Origin: Thermococcus sp. AM4
GTDB taxonomy: Archaea > Methanobacteriota_B > Thermococci > Thermococcales > Thermococcaceae
NCBI RefSeq assembly: GCF_000151205.2
Contig: NC_016051.1
Coordinates: 1,178,001-1,242,000 of the forward strand
Direction: 5' to 3'
Length of the DNA stretch: 64,000 nucleotides
The notes under the pieces are model-generated. The model saw only the letters and a program-made list of their open reading frames with translations, was not told where the DNA came from and did not search any database. The translations under genes were made by a program, and so were the position numbers. Below, one piece after another: positions 33,687-41,335 of the stretch (position 1 is its first letter; every line of letters starts with the position of its first letter).

Positions 33687-34874
33687 TTGGCTTTGATTCC
33701 TGATATGGCGTCACCTGAGGAACTCGAGCACATGGGCTTTGAACACCTCCGAAAGGGTGAGCTCAAGGAGGGCCTCAAGCTGATCCTCCGGGCGGCGAAG
33801 AAGTACGAGGACGAGGGAAAGCTTGAGGACGCCGCGAGGCTGTACTACTACTTCGGCTACTTCTTCCTGGACAGGCTGAAGAAACCGGACAAGGCCAGGC
33901 CCCCCCTCCTCAAGAGCGCGGCCCTGTACATAGACCTCATAGAGAGAGAACTCAGCCGCTTCGACATCGACACCGAGCGGCTCAACGAGTACTGCACCAA
34001 AACGCTCTCGGTTTTCGCGACCGTGGGGGACGAGAAGAACCTGAGGAAATACGCCAAGTACTTCGCCGAGATATACGAGGACATGGCGAGGAGTTACATG
34101 GAGAACGACGAGATCGAGCTCGCGGTCAAGGCGTACGAGGATGCCTTCCGCTACTACAAGATAGTGGGTGATGAAGAGGCGATAAAGCGCATAGCCGACG
34201 AGCTGATCACCGCCTACGGGCGCATAACCGAGGAGAAAGTTGCCGAGGGCGACGCGGCCGGCGCTGCGGAGGCCTTTTACAGGTTAGCCGGCTACGTTCT
34301 CGAGATATTCGGCTACGACGCCCACTACATCGAGATGATGGACACGGCCGCGAGGAACTACGAGAAGGCGAGCAAGCTGGCGTATTCAGAAGGGGACCTC
34401 GACGGGACGACGACTTACCTCCTGAAGGCCCAGTACGCGTACCTGCTCGCCGGAAACACCAACAGGGCAAAGCTGATAGGATTGAACAACATAAGGATCA
34501 CCTATCAGGTTATAAGCTCGTTCCAGAGCGCCGGAAGGGATAAGGACGTCGCGAGGAAGATGCTCGAACTGGGCCAGTCCCTGCTGGCGGTGGGCAAGAC
34601 AAAGGAAGCATTCAAGGCCTACAAGGAATCCCTGAACCTTGAGAGCTCCCTCAAAAGCCGCACCCTCATGAGGATAGCCATCCTCAAGATCTACGGGGCG
34701 CAGAGAAAGGACGCCCGCGTTCTCTCAGCCGTCTGCGATGCCGAGTACTACCTCGACAGGAACAACGAGGTCAGGGCGATAGAGATAGCGAACGAGACCC
34801 TGCAGGGAATTCCCGAGCTCGAGCCCCTCGTCAAGATGCTCCACGAGGCGGAGGGAATAAGTCAGGAGGAGTGA
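33687..34874 (+). CDS. TPR-like helical protein of unknown function
   Basis: This soluble protein of about 395 residues is a run of helix pairs with TPR-like repeats: HMGFEHLRKGELKEGLKLILRAA, ARLYYYFGYFFL, ELAVKAYEDAFRYYKIVG and GQSLLAVGKTKEAFKAYKESL. The start is uncertain: TTG 33687 is six bases after GGGGTGA, GTG 33678 and ATG 33705 are also in frame. A CTTAAATAG box A precedes it near 33624. Such solenoids bind other proteins; the partner is unknown. Its end overlaps the convergent asparagine synthetase gene by 13 bases. Confidence 0.78.
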   Translation: MALIPDMASPEELEHMGFEHLRKGELKEGLKLILRAAKKYEDEGKLEDAARLYYYFGYFFLDRLKKPDKARPPLLKSAALYIDLIERELSRFDIDTERLNEYCTKTLSVFATVGDEKNLRKYAKYFAEIYEDMARSYMENDEIELAVKAYEDAFRYYKIVGDEEAIKRIADELITAYGRITEEKVAEGDAAGAAEAFYRLAGYVLEIFGYDAHYIEMMDTAARNYEKASKLAYSEGDLDGTTTYLLKAQYAYLLAGNTNRAKLIGLNNIRITYQVISSFQSAGRDKDVARKMLELGQSLLAVGKTKEAFKAYKESLNLESSLKSRTLMRIAILKIYGAQRKDARVLSAVCDAEYYLDRNNEVRAIEIANETLQGIPELEPLVKMLHEAEGISQEE

Positions 34875-36301
34875 AAGACCTCCCTGAAGAGCTGAAGGGC
34901 GAGATCCCTCGGCGAGAGGCCCCTCCTCTTTCCGATCCTTTTGAGGATCTTTTGAGCACCGCTGCCGTACTGTGCGGCCTTTTTCTCCCTCTCCACAACT
35001 TCCTTCGGAAGTCCGAGTTTTTCGGCGGCGTTCCGCAGGATGAACTTTCTGACCCCGTTCCGTATCTTAAGCTCGACCGGGATTCCAAGGGCGGCCGTGA
35101 CGACGGGGAGCGCAAGATATGGGAAACGACCCTCCACGCCGTTGAGCATCGCTATCTTGTCGTCCCTCGCGAGGTTCCTCTCGGCCAGCTCCCTGAGGTC
35201 CTCCTCCATGAGCCAGGGCTTCTCAACGTACTTAGCGTAGCCCCCGAAGAGCTCGTCCGCCCCCTGCCCGCTCAGGAGAACCCTGACATCGTCCCTCGCC
35301 GCGAGCAGGGTCGAGAAGTAGAGGGGAACACCGATGGCGAGGTTCATGGCGTTTGGTTCCTCCATGGCGAAAACGATCCGTTTCAGGGCTTCCTCAACGT
35401 CCTCCTCGGTGAAGACGTACTCCCTGAGCTCCAGCCCGAGGAGTTCGCTCACCTTCCTCGCCCACTCGAGATCCTGACTGCCCTCGGCTCCGGCCGTGTA
35501 AAGCACAACGTCCGAGTGTTTAGAGGCAAGGAGAGCGATCAGCGAGCTGTCAAGGCCCCCCGAGAAGAGAACCCCAGTTTTCCTTCCGCACCTTATCCTC
35601 ACGGAGTAGGGGATCGTCCTCAGGAGCGAGCCCAAAGCCCTCTCCGCCGTGAAGGTCCCTGGCCTTAGATCCTCAACGCTCAGGAGGCGGCTTACCTCAA
35701 CGCCCCCCCGCGAGATGGTCACGAGACTGCCCGGCTCAACGGGAACGGCCTCCTCACCGATCGCCCAGAGGACCTTCTTCTCGCTGGCGAAGAAGCCGTT
35801 GGGGGAGAAGTAGAGGGGCCTTATCCCGACGGGATCGCGGAACAGGTAGATCCTCTCGCCGTCCGAGAACGCCACCGCGTAGTCGCCCTCGATCCAGCGC
35901 ATCGCCTCCCTCACGGCCTGGGGGAAGCTAAGGCCTTTCCCCCTCAGAAACTCGATGAGCCTGAGGATTACCTCGCTGTCAACGTCGCTCTCGAAGGAAA
36001 CGCCCCTTCCCTCTAAAAACGCCCGGATCTGGGCGTGATTGTAAACCTCACCATTGTGCACTAAAGCTAACTCGTTAACGAAGGGCTGGGTAAAGGCCTT
36101 CGAGCCCGTCATGGCCAGCCTGCACTGAAGGAGCCCTATCCTCCCGCCCGGGATCTGGCCCAGCTTTGAAAAATCGTCCGACTTCAGCACTCCCTCGTCG
36201 GTCCAGACGCCGAAGCTGTCCGGCCCCCGGTGTTTCCCAGCGAGGGCCATTTTGATGAGCCTTTCCCTGATCTCCCCGATTCCACCGGCAATCAAGCACA
36301 T
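34862..36301 (-). CDS. asnB: Asparagine synthetase (glutamine-hydrolysing)
   Basis: This 479-residue protein has an N-terminal class II glutaminase domain with the catalytic Cys at position 2 (CLIAGGIGEI) and HRGPDSFGVW, VHNGEVYN. The C-terminal synthetase domain has the pyrophosphate loop VLFSGGLDSSLIALLA and LSGQGADELFGGYAKY. It makes asparagine from aspartate with ATP and glutamine. It is a little shorter than the common ~550-residue AsnB. It shares the minus strand with the GPN and MinD genes but is 98 bases apart from them. Confidence 0.93.
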   Translation of the reverse strand: MCLIAGGIGEIRERLIKMALAGKHRGPDSFGVWTDEGVLKSDDFSKLGQIPGGRIGLLQCRLAMTGSKAFTQPFVNELALVHNGEVYNHAQIRAFLEGRGVSFESDVDSEVILRLIEFLRGKGLSFPQAVREAMRWIEGDYAVAFSDGERIYLFRDPVGIRPLYFSPNGFFASEKKVLWAIGEEAVPVEPGSLVTISRGGVEVSRLLSVEDLRPGTFTAERALGSLLRTIPYSVRIRCGRKTGVLFSGGLDSSLIALLASKHSDVVLYTAGAEGSQDLEWARKVSELLGLELREYVFTEEDVEEALKRIVFAMEEPNAMNLAIGVPLYFSTLLAARDDVRVLLSGQGADELFGGYAKYVEKPWLMEEDLRELAERNLARDDKIAMLNGVEGRFPYLALPVVTAALGIPVELKIRNGVRKFILRNAAEKLGLPKEVVEREKKAAQYGSGAQKILKRIGKRRGLSPRDLALQLFREVFHSS

Positions 36302-36399
36302 GCCCTCTCACCCAACTTCCTTCGCCCGGGGGGAGAAAAGGCTTAGCCCTTCCCACTTGGGAGAGTTTGCAGGAAAAGGAGGACACTTTGAACGTCCGT

Positions 36400-37149
36400 T
36401 CACGTCAGGTCTCCGCAGGTGCAGTAGTGCTCGTAGGACAGCGTCTCCAGCTCGTCAAACCCCCTACCGTCCCGGGCGGAGGCGTAGACGACCCTCACCG
36501 GCGGGGAAACCTCGGGCAGAAAGGAGCACATCCTGTAAGCCAAGAGCCCCTGCATCGTCGGATCGAATTTAAGCCTTGCCGTGAGGTACTCGATGTCCTC
36601 GAGGTACTTCCTGTGCCTCTCGAGCTCATCCTCGCCCAGGAGGTCGACCTTGTTGAGAACCGGAACGGTGGTGGTGCCGAGGCGGAGGTCTATCATGAGG
36701 GCGAAGAACCTCACGAAGCAGTAGTCGTGGGGCCTCCTCAGGATCTCAGGATCGAAGAGGTACGCCAAGAGGGGCTCGCTGAGGTTCTCCATGAGCTTTA
36801 CCCCGAACTCGTGGAAGAGGAAGCTCTCCATCTGACCGGGGGTGTCTATCAGGGTGTACTCCCTCTCCCGGTCGAGCCCGAGTATCTCATCCGCGATCCT
36901 CCCGACCTCTGGGAGAAGCCTGTCGTAGCTCTCGACTATGGCACCGTTGGGCCCGTATCCTTCAGCCATCAGCTCCTCAACGGTCACTATCTCCCTCACG
37001 TCGAGATCGGGCTCGTAGGGGAGCTTCCTCACTCCAGTATCAAGGTTCACGTAGGCCACGCTGTGGCCGTTCTTCTCGAGGTACTTCCCGAAGGAGCCCG
37101 TCATGGTGGTCTTCCCGCTCCCGGCGGTTCCGAGAAAGGCCACTATCAT
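36400..37149 (-). CDS. GPN-loop GTPase
   Basis: This 249-residue protein is a homodimeric GPN-loop GTPase. The P-loop is FLGTAGSGKTT, the diagnostic GPN tripeptide is in GYGPNGAIVES (near residue 67), and IDTPGQMES, LNKVDLL are the G3 and G4 motifs. Eukaryotic relatives act in RNA polymerase II assembly; the archaeal role is not established. A GAGGTGGTGCC site precedes the ATG and nine bases separate it from minD upstream in the same operon. Confidence 0.92.
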   Translation of the reverse strand: MIVAFLGTAGSGKTTMTGSFGKYLEKNGHSVAYVNLDTGVRKLPYEPDLDVREIVTVEELMAEGYGPNGAIVESYDRLLPEVGRIADEILGLDREREYTLIDTPGQMESFLFHEFGVKLMENLSEPLLAYLFDPEILRRPHDYCFVRFFALMIDLRLGTTTVPVLNKVDLLGEDELERHRKYLEDIEYLTARLKFDPTMQGLLAYRMCSFLPEVSPPVRVVYASARDGRGFDELETLSYEHYCTCGDLT

Positions 37150-37158
37150 GGCACCACC

Positions 37159-37896
37159 TCAGTACATGACCCTCGCCTTGAAGCCGGCTATCCTGAGCAC
37201 TTCCTCCGCCAGCTTCATAAAGGCCCTGGCACCCTCGGAATCGGGATCGTACTCGACGACGGGAACCCCTTCCAGCGTTGCCTCCCTGACCTTCGGGTCC
37301 TCGGGAACCACCACGAGGAGAGGAACCTCCATGACCTCCTCGGCGGCATCCGGCGGGATGTCGTTCTCGCTCCTGCCGTAGCGGTTGAGAACGAAGCCGA
37401 GAACGGCCAGGCCGGCCTTCTTGAGGACGATTCCAACCTTCATGGTGTCGGTTATGCACGAGATCTCGGGGTTCGTTATTAGAATGACCTCCTCACCGCT
37501 CAGCATCGCGTTCATCGCGTCCATTTGAAGCCCGGCCGGGCAGTCGATTATCACAAAATCGTAGTACTCCTTGAGAGGTTTTATCGTCCCGGGCAGCTTC
37601 CTCGGGTCTGCTTTCTTGACGTGCTCCCAGTCTATCGCCGCTGGAATCAGATCAACGTTCTCAAAGCTCGTCTGGTAGATGGCGTCCGAGATGGACGCTT
37701 CCCCCGCGAGTACATCGTGAAGGGTAACCTCCGCGTCGTCTATTCCCATGACGAGGCTCAGGTTGGCCATCGTGAGATCGGCGTCAATGGCGAGGACCTT
37801 CTTACCCAGCTTCCCGAGGGCGATGGAGAGGTTAGCCGTCGTCGTGGTCTTACCGGTCCCGCCCTTACCGCTCGCTATCGATATCAAATGCCCCAT
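37159..37896 (-). CDS. minD: MinD/ParA-family ATPase
   Basis: This 245-residue ATPase has the deviant Walker A motif SGKGGTGKTTT at the N terminus, the ParA/MinD strand IDADLTMANLS, and IIDCPAGLQMDAM. Archaeal MinD homologues help to place surface structures or chemoreceptor clusters; no MinE is expected. The C terminus (LRIAGFKARVMY) shows no long amphipathic membrane-targeting helix. ATG 37896 follows GGTGGG. It is upstream of the GPN GTPase gene in the same direction. Confidence 0.9.
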   Translation of the reverse strand: MGHLISIASGKGGTGKTTTTANLSIALGKLGKKVLAIDADLTMANLSLVMGIDDAEVTLHDVLAGEASISDAIYQTSFENVDLIPAAIDWEHVKKADPRKLPGTIKPLKEYYDFVIIDCPAGLQMDAMNAMLSGEEVILITNPEISCITDTMKVGIVLKKAGLAVLGFVLNRYGRSENDIPPDAAEEVMEVPLLVVVPEDPKVREATLEGVPVVEYDPDSEGARAFMKLAEEVLRIAGFKARVMY

Positions 37897-37994
37897 GAAT
37901 CCCACCCATAGGCTTTATTCCCCAACCTTTATGAAGCTTTAGGAGAGGCTAAAACCTTATGAACCGTTCCATCAAGTTAGGCCGGGTGAGAGAG

Positions 37995-39803
37995 ATGAAG
38001 GTGTTCGTTCCAGACACGAGCGTGATAGTTGATGGCAGGTTAACGCAGTTCCTCTCAACCCTCGACGAGAAGGTCAAGGTCGTCGTTCCGGAAGCGGTCA
38101 TAGCCGAGATAGAGCACCAGGCCAACGAGGGGAAGGCGATAGGCCATACGGGCCTTGAGGAACTCAAAAAGCTCCGCGACATGGCCGACAGGGGAGAGAT
38201 ACTCCTCGAGTTCTACGGCGAGAGGCCGGAGCTCTGGCAGATTAGACGGGCCAAAGCCGGCGAGATAGACCACATGGTCCGCGAGACGGCGAAGCAGCTC
38301 AACGCCACCCTGATAACCGGCGACCAGGTGCAGAGGGACATAGCGGTAGCCAAGGGCATCGACGTGATCTATTTAACCGCCAAGAAAGAAGTAAGGCATC
38401 GCCTCGAGGACTTCTTCGACGAGACGACGATGAGCGTCCACCTCAAGGCAGGGGTTAAGCCCCTCGCCAAGAAGGGGAAGCCCGGCGAGTGGAGGCTCGT
38501 CCCAATCCGCGACAAACCGCTGAGCGACGAGGAGCTGGAGGAGATAGCGGACGACATCGTGGAAAGGGCCAAGCGCGAACCCGACAGCTTCATAGAGCTC
38601 GACGAGCCCGGAGCTACCGTCGTCCAGCTCAGAAACTACCGTATCGTCATAGCCAGGCCACCCTTCGCCGACAGAATTGAGATTACCGCGGTCAGGCCCG
38701 TCAAGAAGCTGAGCATAGAGGACTACGAGCTGAGCGAGAAGCTTCTCGAAAGGCTCAAGGACAAGGCCGAGGGAATACTCATCGCTGGCGCTCCCGGTGA
38801 AGGAAAGACGACCTTCGCCCAGGCTTTAGCTGAGTGGTACGCGAGCATGGGCAAGATAGTGAAGACGATGGAGAAGCCGAGGGACCTGCAGGTGAACGAG
38901 GAGATAACGCAGTACACCGCTCTAAACGGTAGGATGGAGCTCACCGGCGACATACTGCTCCTCGTGAGGCCGGACTACACGATATTCGACGAGATGAGGA
39001 AGACGAGCGACTTCAAGATCTACTCCGACCTGAGGCTTGCCGGCGTCGGAATGGTCGGAGTGGTTCACGCGACGAAGCCCATAGACGCCATTCAGCGCTT
39101 CATTGGAAGGGTCGAGCTTGGAATGATACCGCAGATAGTCGATACCGTTCTCTTCATCAAGGCTGGAAAAGTTGCGAAGGTTTTGACGCTCGAATACCTC
39201 GTTAAGGTTCCGAGCGGGATGAAGGAGGAGGACCTCGCGAGGCCGGTCATCGAGGTTAGGGACTTCGAGACTGGGGAGCTCGAGTACGAAATCTACACCT
39301 ACGGCGAGGAGATAAGCGTCGTCCCGGTTAAGAAGGAGGAGAAGGCTCCTGCCCTGAGGCTCGCCGAGAAGAGGCTCAAGCAGGAGATTAAGAAGTTCCT
39401 TCCAGATGTTTACACCGAGGTCGAGATAGTCAGCCCGCACAAGGCCGTGATTTACGCCGACGAGTTCGACATTCCGGCAATCATAGGCAAGAAGGGCAAG
39501 AGGATAACCGAGCTGGAGAAGAGGATAGGCATAAGCATAGACGTCAAGAGCTTCGCCGAGCGGGAAGCCGAGAAACCCAAGGAGAAAATACCCGTCGAGG
39601 TCGAGGAGAAGAAGAAAACGATTGTCCTTCGCGTCTCGCCTGACTACGCGAAGAAGCCGCTCAAGTTCTACGGCGGCGAGCAGTACGTTTTCACTGCGAC
39701 GCCGAGCAAGAAGGGCCTCGTCAAGGTCAGCAAGAGCACGCCGATAGGCAAGGAACTCAAGAGGCTCATCCAGGCCGGCATACCCATCTGGGCCAGCACC
39801 TGA
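37995..39803 (+). CDS. PINA: PIN, ATPase and KH domain protein
   Basis: This 602-residue protein has three parts. An N-terminal PIN domain (KVFVPDTSVIVDGRL, ending IDVIYLTAKKE) covers residues 1-145. A PilT/VirB11-like ATPase at about 235-430 has Walker A GAPGEGKTT and DEMRKTSDF. A C-terminal KH domain (DIPAIIGKKGKRITELEKRIG) lies near residues 490-535. It matches the archaeal PINA family, hexameric DNA/RNA ATPases. ATG 37995 follows GGGTGAG; GTG 37986 and ATG 37959 are alternatives. It is not part of a pilus operon. Confidence 0.92.
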   Translation: MKVFVPDTSVIVDGRLTQFLSTLDEKVKVVVPEAVIAEIEHQANEGKAIGHTGLEELKKLRDMADRGEILLEFYGERPELWQIRRAKAGEIDHMVRETAKQLNATLITGDQVQRDIAVAKGIDVIYLTAKKEVRHRLEDFFDETTMSVHLKAGVKPLAKKGKPGEWRLVPIRDKPLSDEELEEIADDIVERAKREPDSFIELDEPGATVVQLRNYRIVIARPPFADRIEITAVRPVKKLSIEDYELSEKLLERLKDKAEGILIAGAPGEGKTTFAQALAEWYASMGKIVKTMEKPRDLQVNEEITQYTALNGRMELTGDILLLVRPDYTIFDEMRKTSDFKIYSDLRLAGVGMVGVVHATKPIDAIQRFIGRVELGMIPQIVDTVLFIKAGKVAKVLTLEYLVKVPSGMKEEDLARPVIEVRDFETGELEYEIYTYGEEISVVPVKKEEKAPALRLAEKRLKQEIKKFLPDVYTEVEIVSPHKAVIYADEFDIPAIIGKKGKRITELEKRIGISIDVKSFAEREAEKPKEKIPVEVEEKKKTIVLRVSPDYAKKPLKFYGGEQYVFTATPSKKGLVKVSKSTPIGKELKRLIQAGIPIWAST

Positions 39804-39852
39804 ATTCCAAAGCTTTTTAATGACCTTTCCAATTCCCTTTTTGGTGGTATCG

Positions 39853-40221
39853 ATGAGATACGACGTCGTTATCATCCCGGAGAGCTTCCACAAGTTCGAC
39901 AAACACAACATGGAGCACATCTGCCCTCCGATGGTCATCGGCGACAGAAACTACGACATAGCGATGGAGATAGTGAACGGAGTTGACAGGATCATAAGGG
40001 CGAACTTCGAGGTGAGCGTCGAGGAGCTTGAGGGCGAGGAATGCGACGTTCTCTACCGGAAGTACACGCTCGAGAAGGACGGTAAGAAGGGCATCGTCCA
40101 CGTCAAGCTGAGGAAGATAGCCGAGAACTGCCCGCCGATAGACGGGAACCGCTGTTCGGTCCTCGAGTTCGAGAGGGATATCGAGTGCATAGTTGCGGCG
40201 ATAGAGGAGTGCCTCGATTAG
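39853..40221 (+). CDS. Protein of unknown function with conserved-looking cysteines
   Basis: I do not recognise this 122-residue acidic protein. It starts RYDVVIIPESFHKFDKHNMEH and contains five cysteines (HICPP, EECDVL, NCPPIDGNRCSVL, IECIVAA, EECLD). The spread does not match a known zinc ribbon. ATG 39853 follows TGGTGGTATCG. A CTTTTTAATG promoter-like element lies about 45 bases upstream. A C/D box sRNA starts on the other strand three bases beyond the stop. Confidence 0.65.
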   Translation: MRYDVVIIPESFHKFDKHNMEHICPPMVIGDRNYDIAMEIVNGVDRIIRANFEVSVEELEGEECDVLYRKYTLEKDGKKGIVHVKLRKIAENCPPIDGNRCSVLEFERDIECIVAAIEECLD

Positions 40222-40223
40222 GC

Positions 40224-40272
40224 TCGGTTGCGAGGGTACTCATCACGGTTCAGCTAGCGAAATTGTCGTCAT
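40224..40272 (-). ncRNA. C/D box guide sRNA (2'-O-methylation)
   Basis: Read on the minus strand the parts are box C ATGACGA (one mismatch to RTGATGA), a 12-base spacer CAATTTCGCTAG, box D' CTGA, three bases ACC, box C' GTGATGA (perfect), a 12-base spacer GTACCCTCGCAA and box D CCGA (one mismatch). Flanking GGC and GCC can close a short terminal stem. Both guides have the 12-base length normal in archaea. The D' guide pairs over ten bases with TAGCGAAATT, part of the universally conserved 23S rRNA sequence GGTAGCGAAATTCC; the +5 rule points to the C of AGC in that sequence. The target of the other guide is unknown to me. Confidence 0.78.
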
Positions 40273-40320
40273 CGCCCGTTCAACTTGGGCGCTTTCCTTT
40301 TAACGTTTGGGGGTGAGGGA

Positions 40321-40881
40321 ATGCTCGTTCTGGCGTCGGCTTCACCGAGGAGACGGGAGATACTGTCGCGCTTCATCGCTGACTTTCACGTAATCCCGAG
40401 CAACGCCGAGGAGAAGTGCTCCAGCACTGTTCCCGAGGAGTGTGCCGTCGAGCTTGCAAGGCTGAAGGCGCGGGAGGTTTATTCGCGCGTTGGTGGAACG
40501 GTCATCGGCGCCGATACAGTCGTCAGCATCGACGGAAAAATCCTCGGAAAGCCAGGGGACGAGAATGAAGCCTACGAGATGCTCAAGCTCCTCAGCGGAA
40601 GGGTTCATCGCGTCACTACCGGCTACTGCATAATCCACGAGGGGAGCGAGATAACCGGCTCCGTGACGACGGAAGTCAAGTTCAGAGACCTCGACGACGA
40701 GCTGATCTGGGCCTACATAAGGACGGGCGAGCCTATGGACAAAGCCGGAGCCTACGGAATCCAGGGAAAGGCGGGCCTTTTCGTCGAGTGGATTAAGGGG
40801 GACTACTACAACGTCGTCGGCTTCCCGATGGAAATCATCTGGGAGCTCCGGGAGCTCGGCTTTGATGTGTTATCACGCTGA
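40321..40881 (+). CDS. maf: Maf-family nucleotide pyrophosphatase
   Basis: This 186-residue protein is a house-cleaning nucleoside triphosphate pyrophosphatase of the Maf/YhdE family. The N-terminal LASASPRRREIL loop binds the triphosphate, GADTVV carries the catalytic acidic residue, and KAGAYGIQGKAG is the third conserved motif. It may hydrolyse dTTP/UTP or modified nucleotides. ATG 40321 follows GGGGGTGAGGG. It is the last gene before the CRISPR leader. Confidence 0.92.
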   Translation: MLVLASASPRRREILSRFIADFHVIPSNAEEKCSSTVPEECAVELARLKAREVYSRVGGTVIGADTVVSIDGKILGKPGDENEAYEMLKLLSGRVHRVTTGYCIIHEGSEITGSVTTEVKFRDLDDELIWAYIRTGEPMDKAGAYGIQGKAGLFVEWIKGDYYNVVGFPMEIIWELRELGFDVLSR

Positions 40882-41335
40882 GGCGAGGCCTTCTTTGGGT
40901 TCCATGCAAATCCTGCCCTGTTTTTCCATTTGAAGCCCGGAAACGGTCCGGGAGATGGAATTTTAAGTTTCCAAAAATGTGACAGTTTGTTACAATTTAT
41001 TGAGCCCAATGTAACGAATATTTTTCGAAAATGGAAGCCGAGGGATTCAAGCCCGCGAATCCCGCCAATCCGGATTCAAACTGCATCTTATCCAGTTTAA
41101 AGCCGAGATGAGAGTTTGTTTTTGATTACAGCCCCTGTAAAGTCCCTGGAGATGCCACAAAATTTCACACGCCCGGATTTTTGGACGGACCTCGTTCCTC
41201 CACAGGGAAATCGGCGTTTTCACCCGGCTTGAATCCCGGGTCTCCCCTGGGTTTTTGCGGAGGCTTTTTCAGAAAGGCTTAAATATCGGGGCGTTCTTAT
41301 TTCTTCGTTGGGCGAAAGGGCAAATTTCGCGCCCT
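40882..41335 (+). promoter_or_regulatory. CRISPR leader
   Basis: No gene is seen in these 454 bases. They carry the AT-rich parts and short runs typical of a CRISPR leader. A BRE-like CAGAAAGG followed by box A TTAAATAT (41279-41286) lies about 50 bases before the first repeat, so transcription should begin near 41308 and proceed into the array. Upstream there are GC-rich dyads (CGGAAACGGTCCGG near 40941; CCCGGCTTGAATCCCGGG near 41223-41240) that could bind proteins. The first repeat side is intact and the far end is degenerate, which fits this as the leader side. Confidence 0.8.

Noticed and set aside
36367-37482. A 371-codon plus-strand frame opposite the GPN GTPase and minD
   Set aside because: Shadow of two clear P-loop genes on the minus strand.
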